Part shown: in pieces, positions 36,000-45,377 of the stretch
Numbering within the stretch: position 1 is the first letter of the stretch
Layout: each line of letters begins with the position of its first letter
Assembly (NCBI GenBank): GCA_963779515.1
Contig: CAVZYN010000018.1
Location: forward strand, 62,001-126,000
Direction: 5' to 3'
Length of the DNA stretch: 64,000 nt
Source of the DNA: CAVZYN01 sp963779515
Lineage (GTDB): Bacteria; Pseudomonadota; Alphaproteobacteria; Rhizobiales; Hyphomicrobiaceae
The notes under the pieces: generated by a model
What the model was told of the DNA's origin: nothing
Seen by the model: only the letters and a program-made list of their open reading frames with translations
The model's database searches: none
Made by a program: the position numbers and the translations under genes

Positions 36000-37082
36000 A
36001 TGCCAACGTCCGACAAGCAGGTACAAGAAACGACCCTCGCCGCCGCCCAAAGCGACACCAGTCCCTCACGCCGCGACGTTATGGCGGGCGTCTCGGGGGC
36101 AGCGCTTGCGAGCCTCTTCGGCGCCGCCTTGATGGGTGGTGAGAGCCCTGCGAGCGCTCAAGGCGCCGAGACGCCAGTTGGCGCCAAGTGGTGGCCTTCC
36201 AAGTGGGGTGCTGAAGATCAAGCCGGTGCCTCCAATCACATCAACGCTGAAAAGATCCTGGATGCGCTGAAGGGCATTAAGAGCGGCAAGACCTACGAGA
36301 TGGGGCGCATGTATGAAACGGCGATGCCGAAGTTTGGCGACCGCGCTTTCACGATGCGCATTCCAGGCGCGCCGACGGGCGGTCCGCTCGGCACCAACAA
36401 AATTGTCTGGAACGACGAGTTCCTCGCCACCGAAATCGGTCAGGTCGGCACGCAGTTCGATGGCCTTGGCCACATCGGGGTCGCCGTCAAAGGCCAGGAC
36501 AAGGCCGAGATGCGCTTCTACAACGGCAATACGGTCGCCGACATCAACGATCCAACCGGCCTCAAAAAACTCGGCATCGAGCACGTCAAGCCAATCATCA
36601 CACGCGGCCACCTGTTCGACATGATGGCGGTCAAGGGGCGCGCGATGAACATCGGTGAAGAGATCACGGTCGCCGATGTCGAAGCGGCCATCAAGGCACA
36701 GAACATGGCGGCCGACGCTATCAAACCGGGCGATGCCGTGTTCTTCAACACCGGTCACGGCCTGTTGTGGATCAAGGACAACGCGACGTTCGGCAAGGGC
36801 GAGCCGGGCATCGGCATGGCGGTCGGCAAGTGGTGCATCGAAAAGCAGGTCTGCGTGGTCGGCGCCGACACCTGGGGCGTCGAGGCGGTACCGAACCCCG
36901 ATGCGAACCTTGCGTTCCCGGTGCATCAGGAACTGATCACCAAGAACGGCATCTTCATCCACGAGAACCTGGATCTGTCTGGCCTCGCGGCCGACAAGGT
37001 GTTCTCGTTCGCCTATGTCATGCTGCCGCTGCGCATCAAAGGCGGCACCGGATCTCCCGGCCGCCCCATCGCCATCGTTTGA
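36000..37082 (+). CDS. Cyclase-family hydrolase, Tat-exported
   Basis: This 360-residue protein of the putative cyclase/kynurenine-formamidase family has an unusually long N-terminus with a twin-arginine signal (SRRDVMAGVSGAALASLFGA), so it should be periplasmic. The metal-site region reads GQVGTQFDGLGHIGV, with later TRGHLFDM and FFNTGHGLLW and the family's HENLDLSGLA near the C-terminus. The GTQFDGLGH form differs from the HxGTHxDxxxH of classical members. It sits antiparallel inside the ugp cluster, between ugpB and ugpA, and its role there is unknown. Confidence 0.86.
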   Translation: MPTSDKQVQETTLAAAQSDTSPSRRDVMAGVSGAALASLFGAALMGGESPASAQGAETPVGAKWWPSKWGAEDQAGASNHINAEKILDALKGIKSGKTYEMGRMYETAMPKFGDRAFTMRIPGAPTGGPLGTNKIVWNDEFLATEIGQVGTQFDGLGHIGVAVKGQDKAEMRFYNGNTVADINDPTGLKKLGIEHVKPIITRGHLFDMMAVKGRAMNIGEEITVADVEAAIKAQNMAADAIKPGDAVFFNTGHGLLWIKDNATFGKGEPGIGMAVGKWCIEKQVCVVGADTWGVEAVPNPDANLAFPVHQELITKNGIFIHENLDLSGLAADKVFSFAYVMLPLRIKGGTGSPGRPIAIV

Positions 37083-37088
37083 CCGGGC

Positions 37089-37114
37089 GGGGTCAGACCC
37101 ATGGGTCTGACCCC
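37089..37114. terminator. Perfect 26-bp palindrome between convergent genes
   Basis: GGGGTCAGACCC (37089-37100) and GGGTCTGACCCC (37103-37114) are perfect 12-base arms around AT. It lies between the stops of the cyclase gene and ugpB, 7 and 11 bases away, so it can act as a two-way terminator or as a recombination/REP-like site. A run of T is not strong. Confidence 0.6.
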
Positions 37115-37125
37115 TTCTCGCGATC

Positions 37126-38442
37126 TTACTTCGCGACCGTCTTCTCGAACTGCCGCAGCACCGCGTTGCCGCGCGCCACTGCGTCGTCCAGCGCTTGCTT
37201 CGCCGTCTTCTTGCCGGCCAGTGCCGATTCGATCTCTTCCGACCACATGTCGCGCATCTGCACCATGTTGCCGAGGCGCAGGCCCTTCGAGTTCTCGGTC
37301 GGCTCCTTGTTGGTCAACTGGATCAACGGTGTTTCGAGATACGGGTTCGTTTTGTAGTAGCCCGACTCTTTCACTTTGGCATAGGCAGCCTTCGTGATCG
37401 GCAGATAGCCCGAGTCCGTGTGCAGCTTCACTTGCCGGTCCGTATTCGAGAGGAACGCGAAAAACTTCGCGATGCCCTTGTATTCCTCGGGCTTCTTGCC
37501 GCCCATCACCCATAGCGACGCGCCGCCAAGTGTGGAGTTTTGTGGTGCGCCCGGCGCGTCCGGATAGTACGGCATAGGCGCGTTCGCCCAATCGAACTTC
37601 GCGTTCGCCTTGACGTTGCCCAAGAATGCCGAGGATGTGAGGAAGAGCGGACATTCACCCGAGGTGAAGCGGCCCTCGCCTGTGTTCGTGCGGCCCGAAT
37701 AATCGAACGTCTTGTCCTTCTGCAATTCGACCAGATTTTCGAGATGCTTCACATGCAGCGGCGAATTGAACTTCAGCTCCGTGTCGAACCCGTCGATGCC
37801 ATTGGCCTTCGTCGCCAGCGGCGCATTGTGCCAGACCGAAAACTGCTCGAGATTGACCCACGTGATCCAGGCCGATGAGAATCCGCACTTGTCGTAGCCG
37901 GCCGCGCGTAGTTTCTTTGCCTGATCGAACACCTCCGGCCAAGTCTTTGGCGGCGCGCTGAGGCCAGCTTTCTTCAAGGCATCCTTGTTGTACCAGAGCA
38001 CCGCGCTCGACGAGTTGAACGGGAACGACAGCATCTCGCCTTTCACCGTCGAATAGTAACCGGTGATCGCCGGCAGATAGGCACTCGGATCGAACGCCTC
38101 GCCGGCTTCCTTCATCAACACGTGCACGGGTTTGATGGCGCCGCCAGCCGACATCATCGTCGCTGTGCCGACTTCGAACACTTGCATGATGTGCGGCGCG
38201 TTGCCGGCGCGGAACGCCGCGATTCCGGCATTCATCGTATCGGCGTAGCTGCCCTTGTACGCGACGACCACCTTGTAGTCCTTTTGTGTCGCGTTGAATT
38301 CTTCCGCGAGCTTGACGACGACGTCGTTGTTGGCGCCCGTCATCGCGTGCCACCACTGGATTTCGGTTTGCGCGAGCGCTGCCGACGCCGACAGCGCCAG
38401 CGCGCTGACCGCCATGAAACCTGCCTTCAAGTAGTTTCTCAT
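37126..38442 (-). CDS. ugpB: sn-glycerol-3-phosphate-binding protein UgpB
   Basis: This 438-residue periplasmic solute-binding protein has a signal peptide ending in ALSASAALA-Q. Family marks include EIQWWHAMTGANNDVVVKLA, WPEVFDQAKKLRAAGYDKCG and GGASLWVMGGKKPEEYKGIA. It would hand glycerol-3-phosphate to UgpAE. It is divergent from glpK with ~215 bp between the starts, which suggests shared control of glycerol-phosphate use. Confidence 0.93.
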   Translation of the reverse strand: MRNYLKAGFMAVSALALSASAALAQTEIQWWHAMTGANNDVVVKLAEEFNATQKDYKVVVAYKGSYADTMNAGIAAFRAGNAPHIMQVFEVGTATMMSAGGAIKPVHVLMKEAGEAFDPSAYLPAITGYYSTVKGEMLSFPFNSSSAVLWYNKDALKKAGLSAPPKTWPEVFDQAKKLRAAGYDKCGFSSAWITWVNLEQFSVWHNAPLATKANGIDGFDTELKFNSPLHVKHLENLVELQKDKTFDYSGRTNTGEGRFTSGECPLFLTSSAFLGNVKANAKFDWANAPMPYYPDAPGAPQNSTLGGASLWVMGGKKPEEYKGIAKFFAFLSNTDRQVKLHTDSGYLPITKAAYAKVKESGYYKTNPYLETPLIQLTNKEPTENSKGLRLGNMVQMRDMWSEEIESALAGKKTAKQALDDAVARGNAVLRQFEKTVAK

Positions 38443-38657
38443 CTGTTGGTCCTCCCAAACTTACCGATTGGCGGGCCTTATGGCCGCCGCGAATGACAGC
38501 GCTGCGACAGAGCCGCGCCGTTCGGCACTGTCTTCACGCTAGCGCAAAGGATGGCCGTGGCCAATGACGCTTCGGCGAATAGAAAGCCGGGGACAAACCA
38601 GCTTGCTGCGGCGCTTGCCAAGGCCTATTTTGCCGCGCAAGCGAGGGAGCGGCGCGC

Positions 38658-40155
38658 ATGTCGGGATTTATTCTTGCGATCGACCAGGGTACCACGTCGA
38701 GCCGGGCGATCATCTTTGATCGGACGCTCGCCATCCGTGGGACCGGCCAGCAGGAATTCACCCAGCATTTCCCAGCGTCAGGCTGGGTCGAGCACGAGCC
38801 CGACGATATCTGGACGACGACCGTCGCGACCGCCAAGACGGCCCTCACGGAGGCCCGCCTGGCCGCCAAGGACATCGCCGCTGTCGGCATCACCAATCAG
38901 CGCGAAACCTGCCTTCTCTGGGACCGCCGCAACGGCCGCCCGATCCATCGCGCCATCGTCTGGCAGGACCGCCGCACTGCCGACGTTTGCGCCCGGATGA
39001 AGCGCGAGGGCGAGGAGACGGAGGTCGCCACCAAGACTGGACTGCTGCTCGATCCCTACTTCTCGGCGACCAAAATCGCCTGGATGCTCGACAACGTATC
39101 GGGCGCGCGCGCCGCCGCCGATGCCGGTCACCTCGCGTTCGGGACCGTCGATACCTTTCTGCTGTGGCGCCTGACCGGCGGCAAGGTGCACGCGACCGAC
39201 GCCAGCAATGCCTCGCGCACGATGCTCTACGACATCCGCAAGGGCAATTGGGACGACGGTCTCTTGGAACTCTTCAATGTGCCGCGCAGTGTTCTGCCCG
39301 AGGTGCGCGACAGCGCGGCCACTTATGGCACCACCGAGCCCGCGATCTTCGGCACCGCGATCCCGATCCTCGGCATCGCCGGCGACCAGCAGGCTGCCAC
39401 CATCGGTCAGGCCTGCTTCCAGCCCGGCATGATGAAATCCACCTACGGCACTGGCTGCTTCGCGCTCCTCAACACCGGCAGCGAACCCGTCGCCTCTAAC
39501 AACCGCCTTCTCACCACCGTCGCCTATCAGTTGAAGGGCCGCCGCACTTACGCGCTCGAAGGCTCGATCTTCATCGCGGGCGCGGCGGTACAATGGTTGC
39601 GCGACGGTTTGAAGCTGATCCAATCCGCCCATGAATCGGGCGCTCTTGCAGCCGGTGCCGACGCGGGGCAGGACGTCTATCTGGTGCCCGCCTTCGTCGG
39701 CCTCGGCGCGCCCTATTGGAACGCGGAGGCGCGCGGCGCGATCTTCGGCCTGACCCGCAACACCGGCCCCGCCGAGTTCGCCCGCGCGGCGCTCGGAAGC
39801 CGTCTGCTATCAGACGCGCGATCTCTTGGACGCCATGCGCGGCGACTGGAAATCCGGCGCCGATACGGTGCTGCGCGTCGACGGCGGCATGGTCGCGAGC
39901 GATTGGACCATGCAGTTCCTCGCCGACATCTTGAACGCGCCCGTCGACCGTCCGACGATCCTGGAAACCACGGCCCTGGGCGCCGCCTGGCTCGCCGGCG
40001 CCGAAGCCGGCGTCTGGCCCGACCAAGACGGCTTCGCGGCGCTATGGCGCTTGCAGCAGCGCTTCACACCCGTCATGCCGCCCAAAGTCCGCGAACAAAA
40101 ATACAAGGGCTGGCAGCGCGCCGTCCGCGCGACGTTGGGGCACGCACGAAGTTAG
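38658..40155 (+). CDS. glpK: Glycerol kinase (frameshifted)
   Basis: GlpK phosphorylates glycerol to glycerol-3-phosphate. The ~498-residue corrected protein starts FILAIDQGTTSSRAIIFD and has ITNQRETCLLWDRRNGRPIH, GIAGDQQAATIGQACF and STYGTGCFAL. The first frame departs from the family after EFARAAL. Dropping one G at 39795-39796 restores EAVCYQTRDLLDAMRGDW, then VDGGMVASDWTMQFLADIL and a stop at 40155. GAGGGA lies upstream of ATG 38658. With the ugp genes it forms a glycerol/glycerophosphate uptake locus. The break is most likely a base-calling error. Confidence 0.9.
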
Positions 40156-40163
40156 CGAAGACC

Positions 40164-40283
40164 GTAGGGTGCAATAGCGTCGAAGCGGAGCATCGCTCCG
40201 CGATCACGCGTATTGCACCACCACGGAGTCGAACGGTGCAATACGGCCTTCGGCCAAGTAGCCTCGGACCTATTGCACCCTAC
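40164..40283. repeat. Type-C large palindromic repeat, copy 2
   Basis: The 120 bp element has ends GTAGGGTGCAATA and TATTGCACCCTAC, with inner GTATTGCACC / GGTGCAATAC pairs, a GCGGAGC-GCTCCGC hairpin and ACGGCCTTCGGCCAAGT. It begins eight bases after glpK. Its right end supplies the stop codon of the convergent MetX-like gene (40280-40282). Confidence 0.85.
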
Positions 40284-41449
40284 TTCGCGAGAAACTCCCC
40301 GATCGCTTTCTCCGCCTGCTTGATCGAGAGCACGCCGTCGAGATGGCCACGGTTGCCTTGCAGCTCGACCGTCGTCACCGCCGCGCCGCCAGCCTTCAGC
40401 GTCTCCGCCGTCTTCTTCACATAGTCGGCCATGAACACCATGTCTTTCGGGCTGTAGATCATCAGCGTCGGCGCCTTGATCTTGGCGAGCCGCGCCTTGC
40501 CATCGCCCGCCGCGAACAGCTGGTTCGCCTTCACGAGATAGAGAAAGTGATTGGCGTCCGACACTTTCGCGCGCCCCGCGCCCGCACCGTCCAGCACGGC
40601 CTCGACCGAATACTTCGCGCTCATGCTTTTCGCCGGGTCGTCGCCCTCCTTCGCCCACTTCGATTGGAACGTCGCGTTCGCCCAGTCGAAGTGGTTGGCA
40701 TGCATGGTCACGATCTTGAGCGCCTGAGCGAGGCCCGCGAGCGGCGGTTCCTTGCCATAGTAGTCGCCGTTGTTCCACTTCGGATCGAGGCGGATCGGCG
40801 ACGCCCAAATGTCGAGCCAGCCGATCAAGCCGGCATCCGCATCGCCCGACGCAATCACCGGCATCAGTTTGCCGACCATATCGGGATAGCTCGCCGCCCA
40901 TTCGTAGGCCTGCAGCGCGCCCATCGACGCGCCGGTGACAAGTGCGAGCTTCTTGATGCCGAGGCTTTCGACCAGCGCTTTCTGCACCTCGACGAAGTCG
41001 CGCATCGTCACGATCGGGAAATCCATGCCGTAGGGTTTGCCCGTCTCGGGATTGATCGAGGCCGGGCCCGTCGTTGTGGTGTTCGGATCGGTGTTGAGAT
41101 TGACCAGCGTATCGGAGGAGAGAACGAAGAGCTTGGTCGTATCGATCGCCTTGCCGGGCCCGATGATCGCGTCCCAGTAACCAGCGGCCTTCTCCTCCGC
41201 GCTGTATTTTCCGGCCGCATGCGAGTTGCCCGAGAAGAAGTGCGCGACCAGGACAGCGTTGGATTTGTCGGCGTTGAGCGTGCCGTAGCTTTCCCAGCCG
41301 ATCTTGACGCCCTTCAGCGCGCGCCCCGACTGAGTCGTGAACGACGGTAGCTCGAACACCTGCTTCTTGGTCATCAGGTCTTGTGCGGATGCGATCCCCG
41401 TCGATAGCAGCAAAGCGGCGGCAGCGATAAATCCAAGTGCTCGTCTCAT
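40280..41449 (-). CDS. Exported MetX-like alpha/beta hydrolase
   Basis: This 389-residue alpha/beta hydrolase resembles homoserine O-acetyltransferase (MetX), with VLVAHFFSGNSHAAGKY, nucleophile Ser175 in VTGASMGALQAYEWA, an aspartate in SPKDMVFM and His in NRGHLDGV. Unlike MetX it has a clear signal peptide (LGFIAAAALLLSTGIASAQ), so it should act in the periplasm. That makes a role in methionine synthesis unlikely. The start is ATG 41449 with GGAGAG four bases upstream. The stop codon lies within the type-C repeat. Confidence 0.83.
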   Translation of the reverse strand: MRRALGFIAAAALLLSTGIASAQDLMTKKQVFELPSFTTQSGRALKGVKIGWESYGTLNADKSNAVLVAHFFSGNSHAAGKYSAEEKAAGYWDAIIGPGKAIDTTKLFVLSSDTLVNLNTDPNTTTTGPASINPETGKPYGMDFPIVTMRDFVEVQKALVESLGIKKLALVTGASMGALQAYEWAASYPDMVGKLMPVIASGDADAGLIGWLDIWASPIRLDPKWNNGDYYGKEPPLAGLAQALKIVTMHANHFDWANATFQSKWAKEGDDPAKSMSAKYSVEAVLDGAGAGRAKVSDANHFLYLVKANQLFAAGDGKARLAKIKAPTLMIYSPKDMVFMADYVKKTAETLKAGGAAVTTVELQGNRGHLDGVLSIKQAEKAIGEFLAK

Positions 41450-41499
41450 GAAGCTCTCCAAAAATATCTACTTGCTATTCCTATCGCAGCGACAACCGG

Positions 41500-41613
41500 C
41501 CGTCATCCCGGCCACGGAGCCGCCCTTCGCGGCGACGCGAGCCGGGACCCAGCGAATAGAGCGCGAAGCGCAAGATATTCGGTGCCTCCGGCGCTCCTTC
41601 CGCGGGATGACGG
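41500..41613. repeat. Long type-B-like palindromic repeat
   Basis: It begins CCGTCATCCCGGCCACGGAG and ends CCGCGGGATGACGG, with an inner CGGGACCCAGCGAATAGAGC segment. Its outer ends are inverted repeats of each other. It fills most of the gap between the RraA-like and MetX-like genes. Confidence 0.65.
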
Positions 41614-41619
41614 CATGCA

Positions 41620-42327
41620 TCACATCACCCCAAATTTCTCCAGCGCCGCGACCGCGCTCATGCCGCCCCGGATCGCTTCACCGACAGCGTTCTCCGTCGT
41701 CGACTTCTCGAGTGCCCGCCGCACGGCTTCCGTCTCAGCTTCGCGCGGGATCACGAGCACACCCTCGCGATCGCCGAACATCAGCATGCCAGGCTCGATT
41801 GTGATGCCATCGATCGCGATCGCCGAGCGGAAATCGATCACCTTGCCCCGCGGACCCTGATCCTGCGCGTAGGTGCCACGGCAGAACACGTTGAACCCGT
41901 ATTCCTCGATCTGCGTGCTGTCGCGCACGTACCCATCGAGGATTGCACCCGCGGCTTTGAGATGCATCGCCCGCGTCGCCATCAGCTCGCCCCACAGCGC
42001 GTAGCGCAGTGAAGATCCCGTCGCGACATAAATCTCGCCGGCTTTCAGATCGTCGAGCGCTTCCAGCATCAACCCGAAGCGCTTATGCGCCAGCGGCCCG
42101 CGCGACGTCGGCCGGCCATCGTCGTGAATGTCCGCCTCCAGCACCGGCATCGCACGCCCGGCGATTTTCATCGTCGGCTGTAGCGGCATGATACCAGCTG
42201 GCAAGAACTGCCGCCGCAGCCCCATCTGATCCAGCACGTCGCCGACCACCGCCGTATGCAGCTTGGTCTTGAGCAGATCGAACAGATCGGCATCGGAGGC
42301 GTAAGGCGGTTTCGTGCGCGGCGGCAT
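41620..42327 (-). CDS. RraA-family protein (aldolase/RNase E inhibitor-like)
   Basis: This 235-residue protein of the RraA/HMG-aldolase family has HTAVVGDVLDQMGLRRQFLP, ELMATRAMHLKAAGAILDGY and GDREGVLVIPREAE. In alphaproteobacteria such proteins are usually metal-dependent 4-hydroxy-4-methyl-2-oxoglutarate-type aldolases or oxaloacetate decarboxylases rather than RNase regulators. No pathway partner is adjacent. Confidence 0.86.
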   Translation of the reverse strand: MPPRTKPPYASDADLFDLLKTKLHTAVVGDVLDQMGLRRQFLPAGIMPLQPTMKIAGRAMPVLEADIHDDGRPTSRGPLAHKRFGLMLEALDDLKAGEIYVATGSSLRYALWGELMATRAMHLKAAGAILDGYVRDSTQIEEYGFNVFCRGTYAQDQGPRGKVIDFRSAIAIDGITIEPGMLMFGDREGVLVIPREAETEAVRRALEKSTTENAVGEAIRGGMSAVAALEKFGVM

Positions 42328-42404
42328 GAGCAGGATCCGGAATGATGATCAGGACCCTTAGGTCAGCATGCCGGATCGCTGTGGGCAAGCCGGGTTACTG
42401 CCGA

Positions 42405-43745
42405 TTACTGCCGGATTCCAATCTCCGCGGCGCGGGACGGCCCGGCTTGCGGGATTCGCGCATAAAGGATGCACGCCAACTCGGGCCGGAAAAATTCGAA
42501 AGCGCGGCATTGCCGGTCTTGGCTGCAACGGGCGAGGCACTGGTCGGGCCCTGGCGCCACTGCCTTCGCATAACCGCCGCCGACAAAGTACGTGTTCTGT
42601 GCCCGTTGGAAGCGCGCGGCCTCCAACCGCCGGGCGAATTGCGGTCCGTCCATGCGCACGCCAATCTCCGCGACCCCCGACGGCCCGTCCTCCGGCAAGC
42701 GCGCATAAAGAATGCATGCTTGCTCCGGCCGATAAAATTCAAAGCCTTGGCATTGGCGATCCTGGCTGCAACGGACGAGGCACTGATCGGGCCCCAGCGC
42801 CATAGCTTTCGCGTAGCCGCCACCCACGAAGTATCGGTTCTGCGCGCGCTCGAATCGCGCAATCGGCGCGGGTGGCGGCGCGCGCCGGACAGTGGGGCGC
42901 TCGGCCCTGGCGAGATTTGCCGTCCGCGGCGCCTTGATCTCCTTGGTCGCGGGTGCGCGGCTTTGCGGCGCGGGCTTGGCTGCGACGACTGGCTTTGCTG
43001 GGACCGGCGGTTTCGCGACCGGCTTGGTGACGGGGGCAGCGGGCGCCTCGGCCGCTGGTTTGGAGATCGCGGCCTGCTTCGGCGCCGTAACGGGTGCCGT
43101 CGGCGGAGTGGCGTCCGGCTCGGCCTTTGGCTCTGGCTTGCTCACCATGACGCTCGGTGCCGGATCGGCAGCCGCGGGTGCACTGGGCTTTGGTGTTTCT
43201 CGCGACACCGGCCCCTCCGCGAACGCGATCTGGAAAACGTTGACCGTGACGTTCGGGAGTTTGTCCCCGATCTTGATTTTCTGAATGTGCCGCAACCGGC
43301 CGGTGTTGGAAAAGATCACGGACGTCTTTTGATCGCCCGCGACGCGAAAGTACTCCTTCGGCTTGTTGGGTTCGCACCGGTAGTCCGACGCCACACCCTC
43401 GAGCAGTGCGAACGGCAGCTTGTGCACATCCGACCAGATCTGCGGATCAAACGGAATCTCGGCGGCGGCACTGCCGCGACCCTGCGTGGCGCGCCCGTCC
43501 TCCATCTTGATGTAGAGCCCGTCTTTTTGCGAGAATTCAGCACTTCCAGGATGCGCATACGTGGCCGTCGACGGCGCGCTGCCCTGTTTGATCGTCGCCA
43601 CCGAGTACCCGGTTACGTTGTCGAGCGACTTGAACAGCGTCTCGATCGGGACGCGATCACACTCCGCCGCGCGCAGCGGCGCAGACCACAAACCAACACA
43701 CAACATGGTCGCACCAACGCTGGCGCGCTTGACACTCACCCTCAT
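42405..43745 (-). CDS. Exported protein with tandem PAN/Apple domains
   Basis: This 446-residue secreted protein has a signal peptide (VGATMLCVGLWSAPLRAAE). An N-terminal domain (~25-170) of unknown fold is followed by an Ala/Pro/Lys-rich linker (~175-290). Two near-identical PAN-like domains start at about residues 303 and 384, each with YFVGGGYAKA, GPDQCL-RCSQDRQC and ACILYAR. The cysteine pattern fits PAN/Apple modules that bind proteins or sugars. The second domain is a recent in-gene duplication. ATG 43745 has GAGGGG upstream; GTG 43757 is possible. Confidence 0.82.
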   Translation of the reverse strand: MRVSVKRASVGATMLCVGLWSAPLRAAECDRVPIETLFKSLDNVTGYSVATIKQGSAPSTATYAHPGSAEFSQKDGLYIKMEDGRATQGRGSAAAEIPFDPQIWSDVHKLPFALLEGVASDYRCEPNKPKEYFRVAGDQKTSVIFSNTGRLRHIQKIKIGDKLPNVTVNVFQIAFAEGPVSRETPKPSAPAAADPAPSVMVSKPEPKAEPDATPPTAPVTAPKQAAISKPAAEAPAAPVTKPVAKPPVPAKPVVAAKPAPQSRAPATKEIKAPRTANLARAERPTVRRAPPPAPIARFERAQNRYFVGGGYAKAMALGPDQCLVRCSQDRQCQGFEFYRPEQACILYARLPEDGPSGVAEIGVRMDGPQFARRLEAARFQRAQNTYFVGGGYAKAVAPGPDQCLARCSQDRQCRAFEFFRPELACILYARIPQAGPSRAAEIGIRQ

Positions 43746-43865
43746 CACGCCCCTCACAGTTACGCAGTACTACAGCCGCAGGCGTCGTATTCGCCGTCTT
43801 CCCCTTCAATTGCCGCAATTTTTAGCCCGCGAGATGGCGGCAAAAAGGGTCGCGGCAGTTTACAT

Positions 43866-43916
43866 CCTTCTCCCCGCGTGCGGGGAGAAGGTGGCCGAAG
43901 GCCGGATGAGGGGCGG
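43866..43916. repeat. Type-A repeat, left bracket of DUF4145 gene
   Basis: It reads CCTTCTCCCCGCGTGCGGGG, then AGAAGGTGGCCGAAGGCCGG, then ATGAGGGGCGG. It is the exact inverse type of the copy at 44823-44878. The gene-free stretch 43746-44079 contains nothing else recognised. Confidence 0.75.
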
Positions 43917-44079
43917 CGGCGGGCTCGATTTTCCGCTCGGACGATCGCGTGTGCTGCGACCGTTTTCGTGCGCTTAGTGGCAGTCTGGCGATCTGGTCAA
44001 GTCGGGACAAAGCGGATGCAGATCAATTGGCTGAATGCAGTGCTATCTGCTATTTGCACTCATCCTCAGGAGACCCGTT

Positions 44080-44772
44080 TTGGCAGCAGAACAAAAATCA
44101 AAGCAGGTAATGGGCGATTGCCCAGACTGCGGCAAAGACCGTTGGGCCAACGTCCTAGGCGAGAAGTTGGTCGCATGGAATGACGATGATGCTGGAGTAT
44201 GGTCGAAGGACACCCACCGGCTTTTGGAGTGCGCAGGATGCAAAAGACCTTACTACCAGCGAATCTCGCTTTTCTCCGAGAACGTAGAGTACGAAGGACC
44301 GAACAACGAACCTGTCGTCATTCCCACCAAGACGTATTTCCCGTCCTTGTCCAAACGCGCGCGTCCCGACTGGCTCTTCGGCATGATATTCGATGTCGAC
44401 AACGATTTGGTTGAACTATTTGGCAATCTCTATACAGCTCTCGACCACGACCTCACTGTGCTCGCGGCAAGCGGCATCAGAACCACATTTGATCTTGCCA
44501 CGACAAAGCTTGGTATCGATCCCGCTTTGACGTTTGAGGAGAAGATCGAAGGCCTCAAGGCGCAAGGGCGCATCGGTCAATACGAACGAGAAGACCTAGC
44601 TGCGATGGTCGACGCCGCAAGTGCCGCGATGCACCGCGGCTGGAAGCCGTCGCCGGAAGAAATCGACACGATGATGACGACGTTGGAGCGATTCATCCAT
44701 CACTCTTTCATGCTGAAGGATAGAGCAGCTAAGCTAAAGGAGAAGGTGCCGCCGAAGCCGAAGCGCAAGTAG
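44080..44772 (+). CDS. DUF4145 domain protein with zinc-ribbon
   Basis: This 230-residue protein (TTG start at 44080 with CAGGAGA upstream) has two CxxC pairs (GDCPDCGKD and LECAGCKRPYY, residues ~12-50) forming a likely zinc ribbon. A DUF4145 helical domain follows (FGNLYTALDHDLTVLAASGI, RTTFDLATTKLG). DUF4145 is found alone or fused to restriction/defence proteins and its biochemical role is unknown. The DNA is visibly less GC-rich than its neighbours. The gene is bracketed by inverted type-A repeats at 43866 and 44823, suggesting an acquired cassette. Confidence 0.78.
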   Translation: MAAEQKSKQVMGDCPDCGKDRWANVLGEKLVAWNDDDAGVWSKDTHRLLECAGCKRPYYQRISLFSENVEYEGPNNEPVVIPTKTYFPSLSKRARPDWLFGMIFDVDNDLVELFGNLYTALDHDLTVLAASGIRTTFDLATTKLGIDPALTFEEKIEGLKAQGRIGQYEREDLAAMVDAASAAMHRGWKPSPEEIDTMMTTLERFIHHSFMLKDRAAKLKEKVPPKPKRK

Positions 44773-44822
44773 TCGCAAAAAAGTAGCCCAACGATATATT
44801 GGCGGCGCCTGCGCTCGCCCCC

Positions 44823-44878
44823 GCCCCTCATCCGGCCTTCGGCCACCTTCTCCCCATCGAAGGTGATGGGGAGAAGGA
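44823..44878. repeat. Type-A repeat, right bracket of DUF4145 gene
   Basis: It reads CGCCCCTCATCCGGCCTTCG, then GCCACCTTCTCCCC, then GGGGAGAAGG around a longer loop. It is the inverted counterpart of the copy at 43866-43916. Confidence 0.75.
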
Positions 44879-44934
44879 CATGACCGCAAACTCCGCCCTT
44901 GACGTGCGCCTCGCCGCGCCCCTTATTCCCCTCG

Positions 44935-45344
<410 letters not shown>

Positions 45345-45377
45345 ACTTAATTTACGCTCGGGCGCTAAATCACCAAA

